The notes below the pieces were generated by a model. It was not told the origin of the DNA. It did no database searches and was given only the letters and a program-made list of their open reading frames with translations. Positions 26,101-40,230 of a DNA stretch of 64,000 nt are shown piece after piece (the stretch's first letter is position 1; every line of letters begins with the position of its first letter). The position numbers and the translations under genes are program-made. The stretch is from the NCBI RefSeq assembly GCF_051401765.1, contig NW_027480505.1, forward strand, positions 496,001 through 560,000. Reading direction: 5' to 3'. The stretch is from Calliopsis andreniformis. Taxonomy: Eukaryota; Arthropoda; Insecta; Hymenoptera; Andrenidae.

Positions 26101-29100
26101 GCTCCACCACATCGAATAGCTACTGCCTTAGAAGTCAACGCTAGAAGCTTAAAATACAATAAAAATGCAACAGTTTTTCCAACGTATAGCATGAATAATT
26201 GCAACCGGTGTGAATGTCATGGTCATTTCTACGTTCCGGGCAACCTAGGCTTGACTGTAGGGTGTTGCTCCACCAGATCGAATAGGTAGGGCCATAGAAG
26301 TCAACGCCCGAAGCATAAAATACAAAATAAATAGAACAGTTTTTCCATCGTATAAAACGAATAATTGCTACCAGTGTGAAAGTTATGTTCATTTCTACGT
26401 TCCGGGCAACCTAGGCTTGACTGTAGGGCGTTGCTCCACCAGATCGAATAGGTAGGGCGATAGAAGTCAACGCCCCAAGCATAAAATACATTAAATATAC
26501 AAGTGCTTTTCCATCGTATAACAGGAATAATTGCAACCAATGTGAAAGTGATGGTCATTTCTACGTTCCGGGCAGCCCAGGCTTCACTCCATGGCATTCT
26601 TCCACCACATCGAATAGCTACAGCCTCAGAAGTCAACGCCTGAAGCATAAAATACAATAAAAATACAGCAGTCTTTCCATCCTATAACAGGAATATTTGC
26701 AACCCGTGTGAAAGTGATGGTCATTTGTACGTTCCAGGCAACCTAGGCTTCACTCTAGGGCGTTGTTCCACCAGATCGAATTGTTAGGGCCTAAGAAGTC
26801 AACGCCAGGAGCATAAGATACAATATACATATAACAGTTTTTCCATCGTAGAGAACGAGTAATAGCATCCAGTGCCAAAGTTATGGTCATTTCTACGTTC
26901 CGGGCAACCTAGGCTTCACCCCAGGGCGTTGTTCCACCAGATCGAATAGTTAGGGCCTAAGAAGTGAACGCCAGCAGCATAAATTACAATATAAATACAA
27001 CAGTTCTTCCATCATATAAAACGAATAATTGCAACCAGTATGAAAGTTATGGTCATTTCTACGTTCCGGGCAACCTAGGCTTCACTCTATGGCGTTCTTC
27101 CACCACATCGAATAGCTGCGGCCTCAGAAGTCAACGCCTGAAGCATAAAATACAATAAAAATACAACAGTCTTTCGATCCTATAACAGGAATAATTGCAA
27201 CGCGTGTGAAAGTGATGGTCATTTGCACGTTCCGGGCAACCTAGGCTTCACTCCAGGGCGTTGCACCACCACATCGAATAGCTACTGCCTTAGAAGTCAA
27301 CGCCCGAAGCATAAAATACAAAATAAATAGAACAGTTTTTCCATCGTATAAAACGAATAATAGCAACCAGTGCCAAAGTTATGGTCATTTCTACGTTCCG
27401 GGCAACCTAGGCTTCACCCCAGGGCGTTGTTCCACCAGATCGAATAGTTAGTGCCTAAGAAGTGAACGCCAGCAGCATAAATTACAATATAAATACAACA
27501 GTTCTTCCATCATATAAAACGAATAATTGCAACCAGTATGAAAGTTATGGTCATTTCTACGTTCCGGGCAACCTAGGCTTCACTCTATGGCGTTCTTCCA
27601 CCACATCGAATAGCTGCGGCCTCAGAAGTCAACGCCTGAAGCATAAAATACAATAAAAATACAACAGTCTTTCCATCCTATAACAGGAATAATTGCAACG
27701 CGTGTGAAAGTGATGGTCATTTGTACGTTCCGGGCAACCTAGGTTTCACTCTAGGGCGTTGCTCCACCAGATCGAATAGCTAGGGACTTGGAATTCAACG
27801 CCAGAAGCATAAAATACGATATAAATACAACAGCATTTCCATCGTATAAAACGAATAATTGCAACCAGTGTGAAAGTAATGGTCATTTCTACGTTCCGAG
27901 CACCCTAGGCGTCACTCCAGTTCGTTCCTCCACCACATCTAATAGCTACGGCATTAGGAGCCAACGCCAGGGGCATAAAATACAATATAAATACAACAGC
28001 CTTTACACCGTATAAAACGAATAATTGCAACCTGTGTGAAGGTTATGGTCATATCTACGTTCCGGGCAACCTAGGCTTCACTGTAGGGCGTTGCTCCACC
28101 AGATCGAAGTGTTAGGGCCTAAGAAGTCAACGCCCGAAGCATAAAATACGATATAAATACAACAGCTTTTCCATCGTATTAAATGAATAATTGCAAACAG
28201 TGTGAAAGTAGTGGTCATTTCTACGTTCCGAGCATCCTAGGCTTCACTCTAGGGCGGTGCTCCACCAGATCGAATAGCTACGGCCTTAGAAGCCTACGCC
28301 TGAAGCATAAAATACAATAAAAATACAACAGCCTTTTCATCGTATAACAGGAATAATTGCAACAAGCGTGAAAGTAATGATCATTTCGGCGTTTTGGGCA
28401 ACCTAGGCTTCACTCTATTGCGTTGCTCCACCATATCGAAAAGTTAGTGCCATAGAAGTCAACGCCAGAAGCATAAAATACAATATAAATACAACAGTTT
28501 TTCCATCGTATAAAACGAATAATTGCTACCGGTGTGACAGTTATGGTCATTTCTACGTTCCGGGCAACCTAGGCGTCACTCTAGTGCGTTGCTCCACCAC
28601 ATCTAATAGATACGGTCTTAGACGTCAACGACAGAAGCATAAAATTCAATAAAGATGCAACAGCTTTTCCTACGTATAAGAGGAATAATTGCAACCAGAG
28701 TGAAAGTTATTGTCATTTCTACTTTCAGGGCAACCTAGGCTTCACCCTAGGGCGTTGCTCCAACAGATTGTATAGTTAGGACCTTAGAAGTCAATGCCCG
28801 AAGCATAAAATGCAATAAAAATACAACAGTTTTTCCATTGTATAGCATGACTAATTGCAACCAGTGCGAAAGTAACGATCATTTCGACGTTTCGGGCATC
28901 CTAGACTTAACTCTGAGGCGTTGCTCCACCAGGTCGAAGTGTTAGGGCCTAAGAAGGCACCGCCAGAAGCATAAAATACAATATAAATATAACAGTTTTT
29001 CCATCGTATAAAACGAATAATAGCAATCAGTGTGAAAGTTATGGTTATTTCTAAGTTCCGGGCAACCTAGACTTCACCCTAGGGCGTTGGTCCAACAGAT

Positions 29101-32100
29101 TGAATAGTTAGGGCCTTAGAAGTCAACGCCCGAAGCATCAAATGCAATAAAAATGCAACAGTTTTTCCATCGTATAAAAGGATTAATTGCAACCAGTTTG
29201 AAAGTGATGGTCATTTCTACGTTCCGGGCAACCTAGGCTTCACTCTAGGGCGTTCTTCCACCAGATCGAATAGTTAGGGCCTAAGAAGTGAACGCCAGAA
29301 GCATAAAATACAATATAAATACAACAGTTTTTCCATCATATAAAACGAGTAATTGCAACCAGTATGAAAGTTGTGGTCATTTCTACTTTCTGGGCAACCT
29401 CGGCTTCACTCTAGGGCGTTGCTCCACCAGATCGAATAGTTAGTGCCTTAGAAGTCAATGCCCGAAGCATAAAATACAAAAGAAATAGAACAGTTTTTCC
29501 ATCGTATAAAACGAATAATTGAAACCAGTGTAAAAGTTATGGTCATTTCTACTTTCCGGGCAACCTAGGCTTCACCCTAGGGCGCTGTTCCAGCAGATTG
29601 AGTAGTTAGGGCCTTAGAAGTCAACGCCCGAAGCATGAAATACAAAATAAATGGAACAGTTGTTCCATCGTATAAAACGAATAATTCCTACGAGTGTGAA
29701 AGTTATGGTAATTTCTACGTTCCGGGCAACCTAGGTGTCACTCTAGGGCGTTGCTCCACCAGATCGCATAGCTAGGGACTTAGAATTCAACGCCATAAGA
29801 ATAAAATACAATATAAGGACAACAGTTTTTCCATCGTATAAAATGAATAATTGGAAACATTGTGAAAGTAATGGTCATTTCTACGCTCCAGGCAACCTAG
29901 GCGTCACTCTAGGGCGTTACTCCACCTCATCTAATAGCTACGGCCTTAGAAGTCAACGCTAGAAGCATAAAATACAATATAAATACAACACCTTTTCCAT
30001 CGTATAAAAAGAATAATTGCAAACAGTGTGAAAGTAATGGTCATTTCTACGTTCCGGACAACCTAGGCTTCACTCTAGGGCGTTGCTCCACCACATCGAA
30101 TAGCTACTGCCTTAGAAGTCAACGCTTGAAGCTTAAAATACAATAAAAATGCAACAGTTTTTCCAACGTATAGCATGAATAATTGCAACCGGTGTGAATG
30201 TCATGGTCATTTCTACGTTCCGGGCAACCTAGGCTTGACTGTAGGGTGTTGCTCCACCAGATCGAATAGGTAGGGCGATAGAAGTCAACGCCCCAAGCAT
30301 AAAATACATTAAATATACAAGAGCTTTTCCATCGTATAACAGGAATAATTGCAACCAATGTGAAAGTGATGGTCATTTCTACGTTCCGGGCAGCCTAGGC
30401 TTCACTCCATGGCATTCTTCCACCACATCGAATAGCTACAGCCTCAGAAGTCAACGCCTGAAGCATAAAATACAATAAAAATACAACAGTCTTTCCATCC
30501 TATAACAGGAATATTTGCAACCCGTGTGAAAGTGATGGTCATTTGTACGTTCCAGGCAACCTAGGCTTCACTCTAGGGCGTTGTTCCACCAGATCGAATT
30601 GTTAGGGCCTAAGAAGTCAACGCCAGGAGCATAAGATACAATATAAATATAACAGTTTTTCCATCGTAGAGAACGAATAATAGCATCCAGTGCCAAAGTT
30701 ATGGTCATTTCTACGTTCCGGGCAACCTAGGCTTCACCCCAGGGCGTTGTTCCACCAGATCGAATAGTTAGGGCCTAAGAAGTGAACGCCAGCAGCATAA
30801 ATTACAATATAAATACAACAGTTCTTCCATCATATAAAACGAATAATTGCAACCAGTATGAAAGTTATGGTCATTTCTACGTTCCGGGCAACCTAGGCTT
30901 CACTCTATGGCGTTCTTCCACCACATCGAATAGCTGCGGCCTCAGAAGTCAACGCCTGAAGCATAAAATACAATAAAAATACAACAGTCTTTCCATCCTA
31001 TAACAGGAATAATTGCAACGCGTGTGAAAGTGATGGTCATTTGTACGTTCCGGGCAACCTAGGTTTCACTCTAGGGCGTTGCTCCACCAGATCGGATAGC
31101 TAGGGACTTGGAATTCAACGCCAGAAGAATAAAACACAATATAAGTACAACCGTTTTTCCATTGTATAAAATGAAAACTTGCAAACATTGTGAAATTAAT
31201 GGTCATTTCTACGTTCCGGGCAACCTAGGCGTCACTGTAGGGCGTTGCTCCACCACAGCTAATAGCTACGGCGTTAGAAGTCAACGCCAGAAGCATAAAA
31301 TACAATATCAATACAACAGCTTTTCCGTCGTATAAAATGAATAATTGCAAACAGTGTGAAAGTACTGGTCATTTCTACGTTCCGGGTAACCTAGGCTTCA
31401 CTCTAGGGCGTTGTTGCACCAGATCGAACAGTTAGTTCCTAAGAAGTCAACGCCCGAAGCATAAAATACAAAATAAATAGTACAGTTTTTTAATCTTATA
31501 AAACGAATAATTTCTACCATTGTGGAAGTTATGGGCATTTCTACTTTCCGGGCAACCTAGGCTTCACCCTAGGGCGTTGTTCCACCAGGCGGAATAGTTA
31601 GGGCCCAAGAAGTCAACGCCAGAATCATAAAACACGATATAAATACAACAGTTTTTCCATCGTATAAAACGAATAATCGCAACCAGTATGAAAGTTATGG
31701 TCATTTCTACTTTCCGAGCAACCTAGGCTTCACCCTAGGGAGCTGCCCCACCAGATCGAATAGTTAGGGCCTTAGAAGTCAACGCCCGAAGCATAAAATA
31801 CAAAATATATAGAACAGTTTTTCCATCGTATAAAACGAATAGTTGCTACCGGTGTGAAAGTTATGGTCATTTCTACGTTCCGGGCAACCTAGGTTTCACT
31901 CCAGGGCGTTGCTCCACCAGTTCGCATAGTTAGGTCATAAGAAGTCAACGCCAGAAGCATAAAATACGATATAAATACAACAGTTATTTCATCGTATAAA
32001 ATGAATAATTGCAACCAGTGTGAAAGTTATGGTCATTTCTACGTTCCGGGCAACCTAGGCGTCACTCTAGTGCGTTGCTCCACCACATCTAATAGCTACG

Positions 32101-32594
32101 GTCTTAGACGTCAACGACAGAAGCATAAAATTCAATAAAGATGCAACAGCTTTTCCTACGTATAAGACGAATAATTGCAACCAGTGTGAAAGTTATTGTC
32201 ATTTCTACTTTCCGGGCAACCTAGGCTTCACCCTAGGGCGTTGCTCCAACAGACTGAATAGTTAGGACCTTAGAAGTCAATGCCCGAAGCATAAAATGCA
32301 ATAAAAATACAACAGTTTTTCCATTGTATAGCATGACTAATTGCAACCAGTGCGAAAGTAACGATCATTTCGACGTTTCGGGCATCCTAGACTTAACTCT
32401 GAGGCGTTGCTCCACCAGGTCGAAGAGTTAGGGTCTAAGAAGTCAACATCGGAAGCATAAAATACAATATAGATGCAACAGCTTTTCCAACGTAGAAAAC
32501 GAATAATAGCAACCTGTGTGAAGGTTATGGTCATATCTACGTTCCGGGCAACCTTGGCTTCACTGTAGGGTGTTGCTCCACCAGATCGAATAGG
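24959..32594. repeat. 7,636-bp (46-monomer) tandem unit, copy 1
   Basis: The length is exactly 46 x 166. The unit begins with TAGGGCC at 24,959 and is followed by an equivalent TAGGGCC at 32,595. Inside it are smaller, older repeats. About 26,871-27,250 recurs three monomers later. About 26,300-27,166 is related to 30,118-30,984 (offset 3,818 = 23 x 166). The CTAGTGCG monomer at 28,581 recurs at 32,067 (21 monomers). The internal repeats are more diverged than the two 7.6-kb copies, so the large duplication is the younger event. Confidence 0.93.
26871..27748. repeat. Three-monomer (498-bp) local duplication inside the 46-mer
   Basis: AGTGCCAAAG and about 380 bases after it recur at 27,369. 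Shared features are CACCCCAGGGCG, the GTGAACGCCAGCAGC variant, GTTCTTCCATC, and CTATGGCGTTCTTCC. Differences are few: TAGGGCC against TAGTGCC, CTTTCGATCC against CTTTCCATCC, TTTGCACG against TTTGTACG. A copy of the same motif is also at 30,782, and all are repeated in the second 46-mer at +7,636. Confidence 0.85.
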
Positions 32595-35500
32595 TAGGGC
32601 CTTAGCAGTCAACGCCGGAAGCATAAAATACAATATAAATACAACAGTTTTTCCATCATATAACAGGAATAATTGCAACCAGTTTGAAAGTGATGGTCAT
32701 TTCTACGTTCCGGGCAACCTAGGCTTCACTCTAGGGCCTTGCTCCACCAGATCGAATAGTTAGTGCCTTAGAAGTCAACGCCAGAAGCATAAAATACGAT
32801 ATAAATACAACAGTTTTTCCATCGTATTAAACAAATAATTGCAACCAGTATGAAGCATATGGTCATTTCTATTTTCCGAGCAACCTAGGCTTCACCCTAG
32901 GGCGTTCCTCCAACGGATTGAATAGTTAGGGCCTTAGAAGTCAACGCCCGAACCATAAAATGCAAAAAAAATACAACAGCGATTCCATCATATAACAGGA
33001 ATAATTTCAACCAGTTTCAAAGTGATGGCCAATTCTACGTTCCGGGCAACCTAGGCTTCACTGTAGGGCGTTGCTCCACCAGGTCGAATAGTTAGTGCCT
33101 TAGAAGTCAACGCCGGAAGCATAAAATACAATATAAATACAACAGTTTTTCCATCATATAAAACGAGTAATTGCAACCAGTATGGAAGTTGTGGTCATTT
33201 CTACTTTCCGGGCAACCTCGGCTTCACTCTAGGGCGTTGTTGCACCAGATGGAATAGTTAGGGCCTTAGAAGTCAACGCCCGAAGCATAAAATACAAAAG
33301 AAATAGAACAGTTTTTCCATCGTATAAAACGAATAATTCCTACGAGTGTGAAAGTTATGGTAATTTCTACGTTCCGGGCAACCTAGGTGTCACTCTAGGG
33401 CGTTGCTCCACCAGATCGCATAGCTAGGGACTTAGAATTCAACGCCATAAGAATAAAATACAATATAAGGACAACAGTTTTTCCATCGTATAAAATGAAT
33501 AATTGGAAACATTGTGAAAGTAATGGTCATTTCTACGCTCCAGTCAACCTAGGCGTCACTCTGGGGCGTTACTCCACCACATCTAATAGCTACGGCCTTA
33601 GAAGTCAACGCTAGAAGCATAAAATACAATATAAATACAACACCTTTTCCATCGTATAAAAAGAATAATTGCAAACAGTGTGAAAGTAATGGTCATTTCT
33701 ACGTTCCGGACAACCTAGGCTTCACTCTAGGGCGTTGCTCCACCACATCGAATAGCTACTGCCTTAGAAGTCAACGCTAGAAGCTTAAAATACAATAAAA
33801 ATGCAACAGTTTTTCCAACGTATAGCATGAATAATTGCAACCGGTGTGAATGTCATGGTCATTTCTACGTTCCGGGCAACCTAGGCTTGACTGTAGGGTG
33901 TTGCTCCACCAGATCGAATAGGTAGGGCCATAGAAGTCAACGCCCGAAGCATAAAATACAAAATAAATAGAACAGTTTTTCCATCGTATAAAACGAATAA
34001 TTGCTACCAGTGTGAAAGTTATGTTCATTTCTACGTTCCGGGCAACCTAGGCTTGACTGTAGGGCGTTGCTCCACCAGATCGAATAGGTAGGGCGATAGA
34101 AGTCAACGCCCCAAGCATAAAATACATTAAATATACAAGTGCTTTTCCATCGTATAACAGGAATAATTGCAACCAATGTGAAAGTGATGGTCATTTCTAC
34201 GTTCCGGGCAGCCCAGGCTTCACTCCATGGCATTCTTCCACCACATCGAATAGCTACAGCCTCAGAAGTCAACGCCTGAAGCATAAAATACAATAAAAAT
34301 ACAGCAGTCTTTCCATCCTATAACAGGAATATTTGCAACCCGTGTGAAAGTGATGGTCATTTGTACGTTCCAGGCAACCTAGGCTTCACTCTAGGGCGTT
34401 GTTCCACCAGATCGAATTGTTAGGGCCTAAGAAGTCAACGCCAGGAGCATAAGATACAATATACATATAACAGTTTTTCCATCGTAGAGAACGAGTAATA
34501 GCATCCAGTGCCAAAGTTATGGTCATTTCTACGTTCCGGGCAACCTAGGCTTCACCCCAGGGCGTTGTTCCACCAGATCGAATAGTTAGGGCCTAAGAAG
34601 TGAACGCCAGCAGCATAAATTACAATATAAATACAACAGTTCTTCCATCATATAAAACGAATAATTGCAACCAGTATGAAAGTTATGGTCATTTCTACGT
34701 TCCGGGCAACCTAGGCTTCACTCTATGGCGTTCTTCCACCACATCGAATAGCTGCGGCCTCAGAAGTCAACGCCTGAAGCATAAAATACAATAAAAATAC
34801 AACAGTCTTTCGATCCTATAACAGGAATAATTGCAACGCGTGTGAAAGTGATGGTCATTTGCACGTTCCGGGCAACCTAGGCTTCACTCCAGGGCGTTGC
34901 ACCACCACATCGAATAGCTACTGCCTTAGAAGTCAACGCCCGAAGCATAAAATACAAAATAAATAGAACAGTTTTTCCATCGTATAAAACGAATAATAGC
35001 AACCAGTGCCAAAGTTATGGTCATTTCTACGTTCCGGGCAACCTAGGCTTCACCCCAGGGCGTTGTTCCACCAGATCGAATAGTTAGTGCCTAAGAAGTG
35101 AACGCCAGCAGCATAAATTACAATATAAATACAACAGTTCTTCCATCATATAAAACGAATAATTGCAACCAGTATGAAAGTTATGGTCATTTCTACGTTC
35201 CGGGCAACCTAGGCTTCACTCTATGGCGTTCTTCCACCACATCGAATAGCTGCGGCCTCAGAAGTCAACGCCTGAAGCATAAAATACAATAAAAATACAA
35301 CAGTCTTTCCATCCTATAACAGGAATAATTGCAACGCGTGTGAAAGTGATGGTCATTTGTACGTTCCGGGCAACCTAGGTTTCACTCTAGGGCGTTGCTC
35401 CACCAGATCGAATAGCTAGGGACTTGGAATTCAACGCCAGAAGCATAAAATACGATATAAATACAACAGCATTTCCATCGTATAAAACGAATAATTGCAA

Positions 35501-38500
35501 CCAGTGTGAAAGTAATGGTCATTTCTACGTTCCGAGCACCCTAGGCGTCACTCCAGTTCGTTCCTCCACCACATCTAATAGCTACGGCATTAGGAGCCAA
35601 CGCCAGGGGCATAAAATACAATATAAATACAACAGCCTTTACACCGTATAAAACGAATAATTGCAACCTGTGTGAAGGTTATGGTCATATCTACGTTCCG
35701 GGCAACCTAGGCTTCACTGTAGGGCGTTGCTCCACCAGATCGAAGTGTTAGGGCCTAAGAAGTCAACGCCCGAAGCATAAAATACGATATAAATACAACA
35801 GCTTTTCCATCGTATTAAATGAATAATTGCAAACAGTGTGAAAGTAGTGGTCATTTCTACGTTCCGAGCATCCTAGGCTTCACTCTAGGGCGGTGCTCCA
35901 CCAGATCGAATAGCTACGGCCTTAGAAGCCTACGCCTGAAGCATAAAATACAATAAAAATACAACAGCCTTTTCATCGTATAACAGGAATAATTGCAACA
36001 AGCGTGAAAGTAATGATCATTTCGGCGTTTTGGGCAACCTAGGCTTCACTCTATTGCGTTGCTCCACCATATCGAAAAGTTAGTGCCATAGAAGTCAACG
36101 CCAGAAGCATAAAATACAATATAAATACAACAGTTTTTCCATCGTATAAAACGAATAATTGCTACCGGTGTGACAGTTATGGTCATTTCTACGTTCCGGG
36201 CAACCTAGGCGTCACTCTAGTGCGTTGCTCCACCACATCTAATAGATACGGTCTTAGACGTCAACGACAGAAGCATAAAATTCAATAAAGATGCAACAGC
36301 TTTTCCTACGTATAAGAGGAATAATTGCAACCAGAGTGAAAGTTATTGTCATTTCTACTTTCAGGGCAACCTAGGCTTCACCCTAGGGCGTTGCTCCAAC
36401 AGATTGTATAGTTAGGACCTTAGAAGTCAATGCCCGAAGCATAAAATGCAATAAAAATACAACAGTTTTTCCATTGTATAGCATGACTAATTGCAACCAG
36501 TGCGAAAGTAACGATCATTTCGACGTTTCGGGCATCCTAGACTTAACTCTGAGGCGTTGCTCCACCAGGTCGAAGTGTTAGGGCCTAAGAAGGCACCGCC
36601 AGAAGCATAAAATACAATATAAATATAACAGTTTTTCCATCGTATAAAACGAATAATAGCAATCAGTGTGAAAGTTATGGTTATTTCTAAGTTCCGGGCA
36701 ACCTAGACTTCACCCTAGGGCGTTGGTCCAACAGATTGAATAGTTAGGGCCTTAGAAGTCAACGCCCGAAGCATCAAATGCAATAAAAATGCAACAGTTT
36801 TTCCATCGTATAAAAGGATTAATTGCAACCAGTTTGAAAGTGATGGTCATTTCTACGTTCCGGGCAACCTAGGCTTCACTCTAGGGCGTTCTTCCACCAG
36901 ATCGAATAGTTAGGGCCTAAGAAGTGAACGCCAGAAGCATAAAATACAATATAAATACAACAGTTTTTCCATCATATAAAACGAGTAATTGCAACCAGTA
37001 TGAAAGTTGTGGTCATTTCTACTTTCTGGGCAACCTCGGCTTCACTCTAGGGCGTTGCTCCACCAGATCGAATAGTTAGTGCCTTAGAAGTCAATGCCCG
37101 AAGCATAAAATACAAAAGAAATAGAACAGTTTTTCCATCGTATAAAACGAATAATTGAAACCAGTGTAAAAGTTATGGTCATTTCTACTTTCCGGGCAAC
37201 CTAGGCTTCACCCTAGGGCGCTGTTCCAGCAGATTGAGTAGTTAGGGCCTTAGAAGTCAACGCCCGAAGCATGAAATACAAAATAAATGGAACAGTTGTT
37301 CCATCGTATAAAACGAATAATTCCTACGAGTGTGAAAGTTATGGTAATTTCTACGTTCCGGGCAACCTAGGTGTCACTCTAGGGCGTTGCTCCACCAGAT
37401 CGCATAGCTAGGGACTTAGAATTCAACGCCATAAGAATAAAATACAATATAAGGACAACAGTTTTTCCATCGTATAAAATGAATAATTGGAAACATTGTG
37501 AAAGTAATGGTCATTTCTACGCTCCAGGCAACCTAGGCGTCACTCTAGGGCGTTACTCCACCTCATCTAATAGCTACGGCCTTAGAAGTCAACGCTAGAA
37601 GCATAAAATACAATATAAATACAACACCTTTTCCATCGTATAAAAAGAATAATTGCAAACAGTGTGAAAGTAATGGTCATTTCTACGTTCCGGACAACCT
37701 AGGCTTCACTCTAGGGCGTTGCTCCACCACATCGAATAGCTACTGCCTTAGAAGTCAACGCTTGAAGCTTAAAATACAATAAAAATGCAACAGTTTTTCC
37801 AACGTATAGCATGAATAATTGCAACCGGTGTGAATGTCATGGTCATTTCTACGTTCCGGGCAACCTAGGCTTGACTGTAGGGTGTTGCTCCACCAGATCG
37901 AATAGGTAGGGCGATAGAAGTCAACGCCCCAAGCATAAAATACATTAAATATACAAGAGCTTTTCCATCGTATAACAGGAATAATTGCAACCAATGTGAA
38001 AGTGATGGTCATTTCTACGTTCCGGGCAGCCTAGGCTTCACTCCATGGCATTCTTCCACCACATCGAATAGCTACAGCCTCAGAAGTCAACGCCTGAAGC
38101 ATAAAATACAATAAAAATACAACAGTCTTTCCATCCTATAACAGGAATATTTGCAACCCGTGTGAAAGTGATGGTCATTTGTACGTTCCAGGCAACCTAG
38201 GCTTCACTCTAGGGCGTTGTTCCACCAGATCGAATTGTTAGGGCCTAAGAAGTCAACGCCAGGAGCATAAGATACAATATAAATATAACAGTTTTTCCAT
38301 CGTAGAGAACGAATAATAGCATCCAGTGCCAAAGTTATGGTCATTTCTACGTTCCGGGCAACCTAGGCTTCACCCCAGGGCGTTGTTCCACCAGATCGAA
38401 TAGTTAGGGCCTAAGAAGTGAACGCCAGCAGCATAAATTACAATATAAATACAACAGTTCTTCCATCATATAAAACGAATAATTGCAACCAGTATGAAAG

Positions 38501-40230
38501 TTATGGTCATTTCTACGTTCCGGGCAACCTAGGCTTCACTCTATGGCGTTCTTCCACCACATCGAATAGCTGCGGCCTCAGAAGTCAACGCCTGAAGCAT
38601 AAAATACAATAAAAATACAACAGTCTTTCCATCCTATAACAGGAATAATTGCAACGCGTGTGAAAGTGATGGTCATTTGTACGTTCCGGGCAACCTAGGT
38701 TTCACTCTAGGGCGTTGCTCCACCAGATCGGATAGCTAGGGACTTGGAATTCAACGCCAGAAGAATAAAACACAATATAAGTACAACCGTTTTTCCATTG
38801 TATAAAATGAAAACTTGCAAACATTGTGAAATTAATGGTCATTTCTACGTTCCGGGCAACCTAGGCGTCACTGTAGGGCGTTGCTCCACCACAGCTAATA
38901 GCTACGGCGTTAGAAGTCAACGCCAGAAGCATAAAATACAATATCAATACAACAGCTTTTCCGTCGTATAAAATGAATAATTGCAAACAGTGTGAAAGTA
39001 CTGGTCATTTCTACGTTCCGGGTAACCTAGGCTTCACTCTAGGGCGTTGTTGCACCAGATCGAACAGTTAGTTCCTAAGAAGTCAACGCCCGAAGCATAA
39101 AATACAAAATAAATAGTACAGTTTTTTAATCTTATAAAACGAATAATTTCTACCATTGTGGAAGTTATGGGCATTTCTACTTTCCGGGCAACCTAGGCTT
39201 CACCCTAGGGCGTTGTTCCACCAGGCGGAATAGTTAGGGCCCAAGAAGTCAACGCCAGAATCATAAAACACGATATAAATACAACAGTTTTTCCATCGTA
39301 TAAAACGAATAATCGCAACCAGTATGAAAGTTATGGTCATTTCTACTTTCCGAGCAACCTAGGCTTCACCCTAGGGAGTTGCCCCACCAGATCGAATAGT
39401 TAGGGCCTTAGAAGTCAACGCCCGAAGCATAAAATACAAAATATATAGAACAGTTTTTCCATCGTATAAAACGAATAGTTGCTACCGGTGTGAAAGTTAT
39501 GGTCATTTCTACGTTCCGGGCAACCTAGGTTTCACTCCAGGGCGTTGCTCCACCAGTTCGCATAGTTAGGTCATAAGAAGTCAACGCCAGAAGCATAAAA
39601 TACGATATAAATACAACAGTTATTTCATCGTATAAAATGAATAATTGCAACCAGTGTGAAAGTTATGGTCATTTCTACGTTCCGGGCAACCTAGGCGTCA
39701 CTCTAGTGCGTTGCTCCACCACATCTAATAGCTACGGTCTTAGACGTCAACGACAGAAGCATAAAATTCAATAAAGATGCAACAGCTTTTCCTACGTATA
39801 AGACGAATAATTGCAACCAGTGTGAAAGTTATTGTCATTTCTACTTTCCGGGCAACCTAGGCTTCACCCTAGGGCGTTGCTCCAACAGACTGAATAGTTA
39901 GGACCTTAGAAGTCAATGCCCGAAGCATAAAATGCAATAAAAATACAACAGTTTTTCCATTGTATAGCATGACTAATTGCAACCAGTGCGAAAGTAACGA
40001 TCATTTCGACGTTTCGGGCATCCTAGACTTAACTCTGAGGCGTTGCTCCACCAGGTCGAAGAGTTAGGGTCTAAGAAGTCAACATCGGAAGCATAAAATA
40101 CAATATAGATGCAACAGCTTTTCCAACGTAGAAAACGAATAATAGCAACCTGTGTGAAGGTTATGGTCATATCTACGTTCCGGGCAACCTTGGCTTCACT
40201 GTAGGGTGTTGCTCCACCAGATCGAATAGG
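32595..40230. repeat. 7,636-bp (46-monomer) tandem unit, copy 2
   Basis: This repeats 24,959-32,594 base for base as far as I could compare by eye. The one difference I found is 31,743 C against 39,379 T (AGCTGCCCC against AGTTGCCCC). The match continues through TAGGGCC at 40,231-40,237 and then breaks. The copies thus share a seven-base sequence at all three boundaries (24,959, 32,595, 40,231), as expected for unequal exchange between monomers in register. An assembly duplication is the main alternative. Confidence 0.92.

Noticed and set aside
26301..26657. The longest open frames (up to 118 codons, minus strand here and at 33,937) as genes
   Set aside because: They are read through ordinary satellite monomers. 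The same peptide fragments recur wherever the monomers recur, the frame shifts by one each 166 bases, and ends fall at stops in the monomer itself. There is no independent start context, codon pattern or family resemblance.
27788..28015. Plus-strand peptide with C-x2-C-x4-H spacing, resembling the start of a CCHC zinc knuckle
   Set aside because: The fourth ligand position is Gly, not Cys. The pattern comes from TGCAACCAGTGTGAAAG in the monomer and is lost in many copies (CNQYES, CNQFES), so it is a chance translation.
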